Part shown: positions 14,073 through 20,303 of the stretch, piece by piece
How positions within the stretch are numbered: the stretch's first letter is position 1
How the letters are laid out: each line of letters opens with the position of its first letter
Assembly (NCBI GenBank): GCA_964556705.1
Contig: CAZKXX010000064.1
Coordinates: forward strand, 1-22,684
Direction of reading: 5' to 3'
Length of the DNA stretch: 22,684 nt
Origin: CAZKXX01 sp964556705
GTDB lineage: Bacteria > Acidobacteriota > Terriglobia > UBA7540
Position numbers and translations under genes: made by a program
Notes under the pieces: generated by a model
The model's input: only the letters and a program-made list of their open reading frames with translations
The model's database searches: none
What the model was told of the DNA's origin: nothing

Positions 14073-14547
14073 CTCGCGGCCCGACGCGGCCGTGCGGATT
14101 GCCACCTGCGGCCCGACGGGTTACGCGCCGGTGGCTCCGGGAACGGCCGGGTCGCTCGTGGGGCTGGCGGTGGTGGTGGCTCTGGGCCGCCTGCCCGCGG
14201 AGCGCTGGGTCCTTTCCCTGCTGCTCGCCGCGATGACGGCTGCGGTTTTTCTGGCCGGCGTCTGGGCGGCCACGCGCGCCGAGAAGTTCTTCGGACGCAC
14301 CGACCCGCCTCAGGTGGTGATTGACGAAGTTGCCGGTCAGATGACAACATTTCTTCTGTGGCCCGACGCGCCGCCGGCCTGGCTGGCGGCGGGCTTCTTC
14401 CTGTTCCGGGCCTTCGACGTGCTCAAGCCCTTCCCGGCCGGGAGGGCGGAGCGGGCCCCGGGCGGCTGGGGCATCATGCTGGATGACCTCGTGGCCGGCG
14501 GCTACAGCCTGCTGGCGCTCGCCGGTCTGAAATGGTGGCTGAGTTAG
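14065..14547 (+). CDS. pgpA: Phosphatidylglycerophosphatase A
   Basis: Membrane phosphatase of 160 residues that removes phosphate from phosphatidylglycerophosphate to give phosphatidylglycerol. Family motifs are in order: GYAPVAPGTAGSLVG (about 17-31), PPQVVIDEVAGQMTTF (about 91-106), FRAFDVLKPFPAGRAE and GGWGIMLDDLVAGGYS near the end. Asp and Glu of VIDEVAG are the expected metal/catalytic residues. Three to four membrane helices lie between. The start is TTG 14065, supported by a strong ribosome site (GAAGGAGGAGC) immediately before it and an 8-base overlap with yacG. There is no ATG at a suitable position. It shares the glycerophospholipid pathway with plsY and gpsA downstream. Confidence 0.93.
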   Translation: MTDSRPDAAVRIATCGPTGYAPVAPGTAGSLVGLAVVVALGRLPAERWVLSLLLAAMTAAVFLAGVWAATRAEKFFGRTDPPQVVIDEVAGQMTTFLLWPDAPPAWLAAGFFLFRAFDVLKPFPAGRAERAPGGWGIMLDDLVAGGYSLLALAGLKWWLS

Positions 14548-14566
14548 GAGGAACTGAGGCTTCCGG

Positions 14567-15601
14567 ATGAAACCTGGAATGTCACCCGCAGAAAGACCGC
14601 GCATCGAAACCGTGGTGCCGCGCGCCGCCATTTCGGGCGGCGAGATCGCCATTCGCGGCGCGGGGTTCATTGCCAACGGCAACCAGCGCCCCGCGGTCCG
14701 CCTGGGCGCGGTGCCGGCGAGTCTGCTGGTCAGCTCACCGAACCGTCTGGTCGTTCGGGTGCCCGAAGGGGTCGTGGACGGCACGCTCACCGTGGACGTC
14801 GGGCACGCCGTCAGCGACCCGGTCGCCGTCACCGTAGGCGTGACGCTCGCCGAAAATCTCCATCCGGTGGCCAATCCCGCTGTGGATGCCGCCGGCAACA
14901 TCTTCACCACCTTCAGCGGAACGCGCGGGCAGAAAGTGGCCGTCTCCATTTATCAGATCGGCCGCGACCGCGTGGCGCGGCCTTTCCTGAGCGACCTGCT
15001 GAACCCCACGGGGCTGGCCTTCGACCGCGACGGGGTGCTCTACGTTTCCAGCCGCGCCGAAGGAACGATTTATCGCGTGACGCCGGACGGACATCGAAGC
15101 GTTTACGCGCAGGGCATGGGCGTCGCCACGGGCATCGCGTTCGATCCCGACGAAAACCTCTACGTCGGCGACCGCACGGGAACGATTTTCAAGATCAATC
15201 GGCAGCGGCAGATTTTCGTCTTTGCGACGCTGGAACCGAGCGTCGCGGCCTACCACCTTGCCTTCGGAGATGCCGGCGACCTTTACGCCACCGGGCCGAC
15301 GACGTCCAGCTTCGACCACGTTTACCGGATCACGCCCGCCGGCGAAGTGAAGTCGTTTTACCGCGGGCTGGGACGACCTCAGGGGCTGGCGTTTGACGCC
15401 GAGGGCAACCTTTATGTGGCGGCGTCGCTCGGCGGGCGGCGCGGCATCGTGCGCTTCACGCCGCACGGCGCGCCGGAACTGTTCGTCTCCGGCAACAACA
15501 TCGTCGGCCTGGCCTTCACGCCGCAACGCTCTCTGGTCGTCGCCACGGGCAATTCGCTCGTTGAGCTTCAGGTGAACATCGCGGGCAGACCGCTGGTCTA
15601 G
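14567..15601 (+). CDS. IPT/TIG plus NHL-type beta-propeller protein
   Basis: 344 residues. The first part (about 11-92) looks like an IPT/TIG immunoglobulin-like domain: IETVVPRAAISGGEIAIRG, then RLGAVPASLLVSSPNRLVVR and GTLTVDVG. The rest is a six-bladed NHL/SMP-30-like propeller with repeated units such as PTGLAFDRDGVLYVSSRAEG, ATGIAFDPDENLYVGDRTGT and PQGLAFDAEGNLYVAASLGG, each ending in an IYRVTP/IFKIN/VRFTP strand. No signal peptide or membrane segment follows either ATG 14567 or ATG 14579, which is odd because this domain pair is usually extracytoplasmic. An AGGAGG lies about 15 bases upstream, further than ideal. Function unknown; it follows pgpA by 19 bases and may share its transcript. 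Confidence 0.8.
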   Translation: MKPGMSPAERPRIETVVPRAAISGGEIAIRGAGFIANGNQRPAVRLGAVPASLLVSSPNRLVVRVPEGVVDGTLTVDVGHAVSDPVAVTVGVTLAENLHPVANPAVDAAGNIFTTFSGTRGQKVAVSIYQIGRDRVARPFLSDLLNPTGLAFDRDGVLYVSSRAEGTIYRVTPDGHRSVYAQGMGVATGIAFDPDENLYVGDRTGTIFKINRQRQIFVFATLEPSVAAYHLAFGDAGDLYATGPTTSSFDHVYRITPAGEVKSFYRGLGRPQGLAFDAEGNLYVAASLGGRRGIVRFTPHGAPELFVSGNNIVGLAFTPQRSLVVATGNSLVELQVNIAGRPLV

Positions 15602-15778
15602 TGGCGAGTGACAAGTGACGAGCGATCTCAAACTCCAAAGCAGCATGGATCATGCAGCCACGCGCCCGAGACCATTTCTTTTGACGAGGAGAGTGACTCG
15701 GAGCCATCCTCACCCTGAGGAAAGAAGAACGGCATTCCGCACTCGCACTGATCACTCGTCACTCGCCACTCGTCACTG
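15602..15778. repeat. Inverted heptamer arrays between the propeller gene and cinA
   Basis: The left array begins at the base after the stop codon: TGGCGAG, TGACAAG, TGACGAG, CGATCTC (15602-15629). The right array (15741-15778) has ACTCGCA, CTGATCA, CTCGTCA, CTCGCCA, CTCGTCA and ends nine bases before the cinA ATG. The two are reverse complements of the same family and enclose about 110 bases of unique sequence, a layout like terminal inverted repeats. Confidence 0.7.
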
Positions 15779-15786
15779 TTTTTCCC

Positions 15787-17022
15787 ATGGACGCTGAGAT
15801 CATCATCGTCGGCTCGGAGATGCTCACGCCCCACCGGCAGGACTCCAACTCCCTCTACCTCACGGGCAAGTTGAACGAATTCGGCATCGAGGTGCGCCTC
15901 AAGACCATCGTGGGCGACGACCGCGAGCGCCTGGCAGAAGTGTTTCGCGCGGCGCTCGGCCGCTCGCGCCTGGTGCTGCTGACGGGCGGGCTCGGCCCCA
16001 CCGAAGACGATGTGAATCGGGAAGTCGTCGCCGAAGTGCTCGGCCGGCCGCTCCGCGAGGTGCCGGAAATCCGCCGGCATCTCGAGGAACGGTTTGCCCG
16101 CCTGGGCCGCACGATGACGGAAAACAACCTGCGCCAGGCCCTCGTTCCGGAAGGCGCCGACTGGCTGGAAAACAAGAACGGCACGGCGCCGGGACTGTGG
16201 ATCGAGCAGGACGGCATCGTCGTAGTGCTGCTGCCCGGGCCGCCTCGCGAGCTGGAAGCGATGTTCGAATCGGCGTGCGCGCCGCGCCTGGCGCGGCTGG
16301 GCGTGGGCCTGCACTTGGCAACGCGCGTTGTGAAAGTCGTGGGCCTTCCCGAATCGGAAGTGGACCAGCGGATCGCGCCCCTCTACAAGAATCTCTCGAA
16401 TCCCGCCACAACCGTGCTGGCGACGCCGGGAGGCATCGAAGTCCACGTGCGCGCGCGCGCCGCGACCGCGGCGGAAGCCGAACTCCTCGCCGCTGACCTC
16501 GCCGGAAAGATCGAGAGCGCCCTCGGCGACTACGTCTATTCCACCGGCGGCGAATCGCTTGAAGAAGTGGTCGGTATGTATCTCGTGATGCGCCAGAAGA
16601 CGCTGGCCGTGGCGGAGAGCTGCACGGGCGGGCTGCTCGCCGAGCGCCTCACGCGTGTTCCCGGCAGCTCGAATTTTTTTCTCGGCGGCGCCGTCTGCTA
16701 TTCGAACGACCTGAAGACGAAACTCTGCGGTGTTCCTCCGGCCCTGCTCGCCGAACACGGCGCGGTCTCCAAACCCGTGGCGCAGGCGATGGCGGAAGGC
16801 ATCCGGCGGCGCGCGGGCGCCGCCATGGGCCTCGGCGTGACGGGCATCGCGGGCCCGGCCGGCGGCACGCCCGAAAAACCCGTGGGACTCGTCTTCATCG
16901 CTCTGGCCGACGAGCGCGGCACGCAGGTGCGCGAGTTCCGCTTTCCCGGCAACCGCGAGCGCGTCCGCAACTGGGCCGCGCAGGTCGCGCTGGAGCTGGT
17001 CCGGCGCAGGCTGAGAGATTGA
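15787..17022 (+). CDS. cinA: CinA-family protein (ADP-ribose pyrophosphatase / NMN deamidase)
   Basis: 411 residues, the full two-domain length. The N-terminal MoaB/MogA-like (COG1058) domain has AEIIIVGSEML, the substrate-loop SNSLYL and LTGGLGPTEDDVNREV (about 65-81). In characterised CinA proteins this half hydrolyses ADP-ribose. The C-terminal PncC domain, from about residue 258, has LAVAESCTGGLLAERLTRVP, GAVCYSNDLKTKLCGV and GLGVTGIAGPAGGTPEKPVG, the nicotinamide-mononucleotide deamidase site, with Ser of ESCTGG the likely nucleophile. It recycles NAD breakdown products. ATG 15787 follows a heptamer array and has no recognisable ribosome site. The stop codon directly abuts another heptamer array. 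Confidence 0.93.
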   Translation: MDAEIIIVGSEMLTPHRQDSNSLYLTGKLNEFGIEVRLKTIVGDDRERLAEVFRAALGRSRLVLLTGGLGPTEDDVNREVVAEVLGRPLREVPEIRRHLEERFARLGRTMTENNLRQALVPEGADWLENKNGTAPGLWIEQDGIVVVLLPGPPRELEAMFESACAPRLARLGVGLHLATRVVKVVGLPESEVDQRIAPLYKNLSNPATTVLATPGGIEVHVRARAATAAEAELLAADLAGKIESALGDYVYSTGGESLEEVVGMYLVMRQKTLAVAESCTGGLLAERLTRVPGSSNFFLGGAVCYSNDLKTKLCGVPPALLAEHGAVSKPVAQAMAEGIRRRAGAAMGLGVTGIAGPAGGTPEKPVGLVFIALADERGTQVREFRFPGNRERVRNWAAQVALELVRRRLRD

Positions 17023-17120
17023 GGAGGATTAAGGATTGACGATGGGTGATTGCCGATAAGCGGAGATGAAGGCACAAAGCCCTGAATCGGCAATCTTCAA
17101 TCATCAATCGGAAATCCATC
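17023..17120. repeat. Inverted heptamer arrays filling the cinA-thpR gap
   Basis: The left array starts at the base after the cinA stop: GGAGGAT, TAAGGAT, TGACGAT, GGGTGAT, TGCCGAT (17023-17057). The right array has ATCGGCA, ATCTTCA, ATCATCA, ATCGGAA, ATCCATC (17086-17120) and ends at the base before the thpR ATG. All left units keep GAT in the same phase and all right units keep ATC, so the arms can pair. The whole 98-bp gap is this structure plus a 28-base loop. Confidence 0.75.
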
Positions 17121-17711
17121 ATGCGCGCTTTCATCGCCATTGATCTGCCGAAAGAGCTTCACGCCGCGCTCAGCCGCGAGCAGTCCGTCCTGCGCCGGGC
17201 CGCCCCCGACGCCCGCTGGACGCGGCCCGAAGGCATCCACCTGACGCTGAAGTTTCTGGGCGAAATCACCGACCGGCAGTGCGCGCGGGTGCGCGAGGCG
17301 CTCGGCCTGCTCGGCCCCCTTGAGAAGTTCAGCGTCGAAGTGAAGGGCTTCGGCTTCTTCCCGGACGCTCGCCGCCCGCGCGTATTCTGGGCGGGCGTCG
17401 AGGCCCCGCCGGCCCTCGAGAAGTTGGCGCAAGAGATCGAGAAGGCCGCGGCGCGGCTGGGCTTCACGCCGGAAAATCGCCCTTTCAAACCGCATCTGAC
17501 GCTGGCGCGCTTCAAGGAACCCCGGCCGCAGCCCGCGCTGCTGGCCGCGATTGCAGAGCGCACCGGCGGCGCGCCGGAAGCTTTTTCACTCGGCCGGTTC
17601 GAGGCGTCGGAATTTTTCCTTTACGAGAGTAAACTCTCGCCCGAGGGCGCCGAGTACCTGAAGCTGGCGCAGTTTCCGTCCGCGCGCGCTTCGAGCAGCC
17701 TCTGGAAGTAA
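17121..17711 (+). CDS. thpR: RNA 2',3'-cyclic phosphodiesterase (2'-5' RNA ligase family)
   Basis: Soluble enzyme of 196 residues in the 2H phosphoesterase family, which opens 2',3'-cyclic phosphate ends on RNA to 2'-phosphate and can join tRNA halves in vitro. The two catalytic tetrapeptides are His40-Leu-Thr42-Leu (GIHLTLKFLG) and His125-Leu-Thr127-Leu (FKPHLTLARF), with the typical opening MRAFIAIDLP and RWTRPEGIH before the first. ATG 17121 gives the family start exactly; the bases just before it belong to a heptamer array and include no Shine-Dalgarno sequence. plsY follows after 58 bases. Confidence 0.93.
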   Translation: MRAFIAIDLPKELHAALSREQSVLRRAAPDARWTRPEGIHLTLKFLGEITDRQCARVREALGLLGPLEKFSVEVKGFGFFPDARRPRVFWAGVEAPPALEKLAQEIEKAAARLGFTPENRPFKPHLTLARFKEPRPQPALLAAIAERTGGAPEAFSLGRFEASEFFLYESKLSPEGAEYLKLAQFPSARASSSLWK

Positions 17712-17769
17712 GCGCAGCCGCCGAGGCGGTCCGTTCCGAACCCGCCGGGCCGTCCGGCGAGAACTCCTC

Positions 17770-18384
17770 ATGACGGGACTCGTCACCACCGCCATCGCCT
17801 ACCTGCTTGGCTCGATTCCCTTCGGCTACCTCATCGTCCGCTGGCAGAAAGGCATCGACGTTCGCTCGACCGGCTCGGGCTCGATCGGGGCCACGAACGT
17901 CATGCGCAATCTGGGACCGGCGGGGTTCGTCGCCACGTTCGCGCTCGATTGCGGCAAAGGCGCAGCCGCGGTCCTCCTCGCTTCGCGCTGGACGGAGAAC
18001 GACCCGCGCTGGGTGGGCGCCGCGGCGGTGGCGGCCATCTTCGGCCATTGCTTTCCGCTCTGGCTGAAGTTCCGCGGCGGCAAAGGCGTCGCCACGGCCA
18101 TCGGCGTTTATGTGCTGCTGACTCCGGCGGCGGTCGGCGCGTGGCTGGTGGTTTTCGGCATCATGTTGGGCCTGTGGCGATTCGTTTCGCTTGGCTCGAT
18201 CACCGCTTCGGCCGTCTTCCCCGCTCTGGTGTATTTTCTCGATCAGCCACCGGGTGCGATTGCTCTCGCCTCCGCCGCCAGCGCCGTCATTGTCATCGGA
18301 AAGCACCACTCGAATATTCGGCGGTTGCTGGCGGGAACGGAGAGCCGGATCGGAAGTCAGAAGTCAGGAGTCAGGAGTCAGTAG
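17770..18384 (+). CDS. plsY: Glycerol-3-phosphate acyltransferase PlsY
   Basis: Inner-membrane enzyme that acylates glycerol-3-phosphate from acyl-phosphate, the first step of phospholipid synthesis. 204 residues with five expected membrane helices. The three family motifs are present: GSGSIGATNVMRNLG (35-49), GHCFPLWLKFRGGKGVAT (92-109) and KHHSNIRRLLAGTE (178-191). The normal family end is near GTE; residues 195-204 (GSQKSGVRSQ) are encoded by a heptamer array that starts at 18352 and supplies the stop codon. The extension should lie on the cytoplasmic tail and is probably tolerated. gpsA, which makes the glycerol-3-phosphate substrate, is the next gene. Confidence 0.95.
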   Translation: MTGLVTTAIAYLLGSIPFGYLIVRWQKGIDVRSTGSGSIGATNVMRNLGPAGFVATFALDCGKGAAAVLLASRWTENDPRWVGAAAVAAIFGHCFPLWLKFRGGKGVATAIGVYVLLTPAAVGAWLVVFGIMLGLWRFVSLGSITASAVFPALVYFLDQPPGAIALASAASAVIVIGKHHSNIRRLLAGTESRIGSQKSGVRSQ

Positions 18385-18529
18385 TCCTTGGTCCTTTGTC
18401 CGCGGTCCTTCGTTCTCGACTTCAAGTTTGTGGTTAGTTCGGACCTGAGAGTATGTGGTGGCGTGTAAAGGACAAAGGACCAGGGACAAAGGACGACGGA
18501 CGATTTTCGCTGACAGCTGAAAGCTTCTC
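18352..18529. repeat. Compound inverted heptamer array from plsY 3' end to gpsA start
   Basis: The left array (18352-18435) keeps a GTC or GTT at the last three positions of nearly every 7-base unit (one unit, CTCGACT, breaks it), even though the unit changes from AGGAGTC to CTTTGTC types midway. The right array has AAAGGAC twice, CAGGGAC, AAAGGAC, GACGGAC (18467-18501), then GATTTTC, GCTGACA, GCTGAAA, GCTTCTC, ending at the base before the gpsA ATG. The CTTTGTC and AAAGGAC types are reverse complements and can pair. The first 33 bases are coding for PlsY. Confidence 0.75.
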
Positions 18530-19528
18530 ATGCCAAACATCGCCATCATCGGCGCTGGAAGCTGGGGCACGGCGCTGGCGCGGGCGCTCGCCGGCCGCGG
18601 CCACGCCGTGACGTTGTGGGCGCACGAGCCGGAAGTGGTGGAGAGTCTCCGCGCGCGGCGCGAGAACGCGCTGTTCATGCCGGGCGCCCGGCTTCCGGAG
18701 AGCGTTCGCGCCACGGGCGACCTCGCTGAAGGGCTCGCGGGCGCGGAATTCGTGGTGGGCGCCATGCCGTCGCACGTCGCGCGCGGATTGTACACTCGAA
18801 TGCTGCCCCACCTGCCCAGCCGCGCCGTCATCGTCAGCGTGACGAAGGGGCTTGAGACCGAACGTCTCATGCGAATGAGCGAAGTCTTTCGCGAAGTCGC
18901 GGGCGCCGGGACAGCGAACCGCTTCGCCGCCGTCTCCGGGCCGAGCTTCGCGCTCGAGGTGGCGCGCGGCGCGCCCACCGCCGTCGTCGTCGCCTCCGAG
19001 GACGACTCGGTGGCGCGGCGTGTCCAGGAGAATTTTTCCTGCGCGAACCTGCGGCTCTATCGCTCGACGGACGTCACGGGAGTCGAGCTGGGCGGCGCGC
19101 TGAAGAACGTCATCGCGATTGCGGCGGGCGTGGTGGAGGGGTTCGAACTCGGACGCAATCCGCTTGCGGCGCTCATCACGCGCGGGCTGGCGGAAATCAC
19201 GCGACTCGCCTGCGCCTGCGGCGCGCGCCGGGAAACCATGGCCGGGCTGGCGGGTCTGGGCGACCTGGTGCTGACCTGCACCGGCGAATTGAGCCGCAAC
19301 CGTCAGGTGGGAGTCGAGCTCGCGCGCGGCCGCCGCCTCGAGGAAATCGTCAGCTCGATGCGCATGGTGGCCGAAGGCGTGAAGACCACCGACGCCGCCG
19401 TCGAGCTGGCGGCGCGGCACGGCGTCGAGATGCCCATCTCCGCTCAGGTGCAACGCATCCTGCGAGGCGAAATTTCTCCGCGCGAGGCGATTCGTATATT
19501 GATGGAGCGCCCGCTGAAAGAAGAATAG
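18530..19528 (+). CDS. gpsA: NAD(P)+-dependent glycerol-3-phosphate dehydrogenase
   Basis: Soluble enzyme of 332 residues that reduces dihydroxyacetone phosphate to glycerol-3-phosphate, feeding PlsY. The Rossmann loop is IAIIGAGSWGTALARAL (residues 4-20). The central SGPSFALEVARGAPTAVVVAS, the catalytic Lys192 in ELGGALKNVIAIAAG and the C-terminal GLAGLGDLVLTCTGELSRNR and MVAEGVKTTDA segments are all standard. The length is normal. ATG 18530 begins the first strand directly (MPNIAIIGAG). The untranslated region before it is entirely heptamer repeat with no ribosome site, so initiation may depend on the array's structure or on read-through from plsY. Confidence 0.96.
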   Translation: MPNIAIIGAGSWGTALARALAGRGHAVTLWAHEPEVVESLRARRENALFMPGARLPESVRATGDLAEGLAGAEFVVGAMPSHVARGLYTRMLPHLPSRAVIVSVTKGLETERLMRMSEVFREVAGAGTANRFAAVSGPSFALEVARGAPTAVVVASEDDSVARRVQENFSCANLRLYRSTDVTGVELGGALKNVIAIAAGVVEGFELGRNPLAALITRGLAEITRLACACGARRETMAGLAGLGDLVLTCTGELSRNRQVGVELARGRRLEEIVSSMRMVAEGVKTTDAAVELAARHGVEMPISAQVQRILRGEISPREAIRILMERPLKEE

Positions 19529-19570
19529 GGAGAAGGCGAAGTCCCTACGTCGTCCCCGGGGGCGGCAGAT

Positions 19571-20011
19571 TCAGGGAGTCGCCGCTGAGCCCGCCGGCGC
19601 GCAGAAGCGGTCGAAAGCCTCCTTCAAATCTTCCGCAATCGAAAACGGGTCGCGACCTTCGATGTTCGAGCGCTCGAGCATGAAGACCAGCTTGCCCTCG
19701 CGCAGCAGCGCGATGGAAGGGGAGGACGGCGGATAACCGGTGAAATAGCTGCGGGCGCGCTCGGTGGCATCGCGGTCCTGGCCCGCGAAAACCGTGGCCA
19801 GCACTTCGGGCCGCGCGCGGTGTTCGAGCGCCAGGGCCACGCCGGGCCGGGCCTTCCCCGCCGCGCAGCCGCAGATGGAATTCACGACCACGAGCACGGA
19901 ACGCTTCTCGCGCCCCAGCAGGGCGTCCACGTCTTCGGGCGACCGCAGCTCGAGAAATCCGAGGCGCGTCAATTCCTCGCGCATGGGTTGGACGAATTCT
20001 TCAGGATACAT
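19571..20011 (-). CDS. Bacilliredoxin, BrxA/BrxB (YphP/YqiW) family
   Basis: 146-residue thioredoxin-like protein. BrxA/BrxB remove bacillithiol from protein cysteines after oxidative stress. The family opening MYPEEFVQPMREELTRLGF and the unusual active site Cys47-Gly-Cys49 (NSICGCAAGKARPG) are clear. YPPSSPSIALLREGKLVFML supplies the cis-Pro strand region, and DLKEAFDRFC the last helix. ATG 20011 is chosen over the longer candidate at 20056 because it gives the exact family start and has GGGAGGTT seven bases before it. It converges on gpsA over 42 bases, with no clear terminator between. It suggests the host makes bacillithiol or a similar thiol, which Acidobacteria are thought able to do. 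Confidence 0.9.
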   Translation of the reverse strand: MYPEEFVQPMREELTRLGFLELRSPEDVDALLGREKRSVLVVVNSICGCAAGKARPGVALALEHRARPEVLATVFAGQDRDATERARSYFTGYPPSSPSIALLREGKLVFMLERSNIEGRDPFSIAEDLKEAFDRFCAPAGSAATP

Positions 20012-20256
20012 GGGCCAACCTCCCGGGCCGCGGAAAATCCGGCTCGCGCGCCGCAATCCCGCCGGCGCCGCAGAAACCTTGTGGATTCAATGTCCTCGCA
20101 GCCCTGTCAAGAAACAACTATAGCACAACGTCATCCTCCGGGGCGGGGTGTGTCCCGGGGAGAATTCCGGTTGCGGCGCGTCACCGGCTGTTGTCCCGCG
20201 CGGTAACAACCGCGGAGTTGAACCTCGCAGGCGATTCGCGCGCCGGCTGTAATCTG

Positions 20257-20285
20257 TTGATTTCCCGCCAGGGCTTCCCTAAGAT
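20257..20285 (+). promoter_or_regulatory. Sigma-70 promoter candidate for the HD-GYP gene
   Basis: TTGATT (20257-20262), a 17-base spacer, TAAGAT (20280-20285); each box matches four of six consensus bases. Transcription near 20292 would leave about 12 bases before ATG 20304. The rest of the divergent gap 20012-20303 shows no gene, no heptamer array and no riboswitch that I can recognise. Confidence 0.4.
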
Positions 20286-20303
20286 GAAGAACCACGAGGC
20301 CGC

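Noticed and set aside
15602..15778. Firm call of an insertion sequence or MITE
   Set aside because: No target-site duplication or transposase is visible; kept as a repeat with the idea noted.
20012..20303. c-di-GMP riboswitch upstream of the HD-GYP gene
   Set aside because: No GEMM-like conserved core can be seen; only a promoter candidate is supported.
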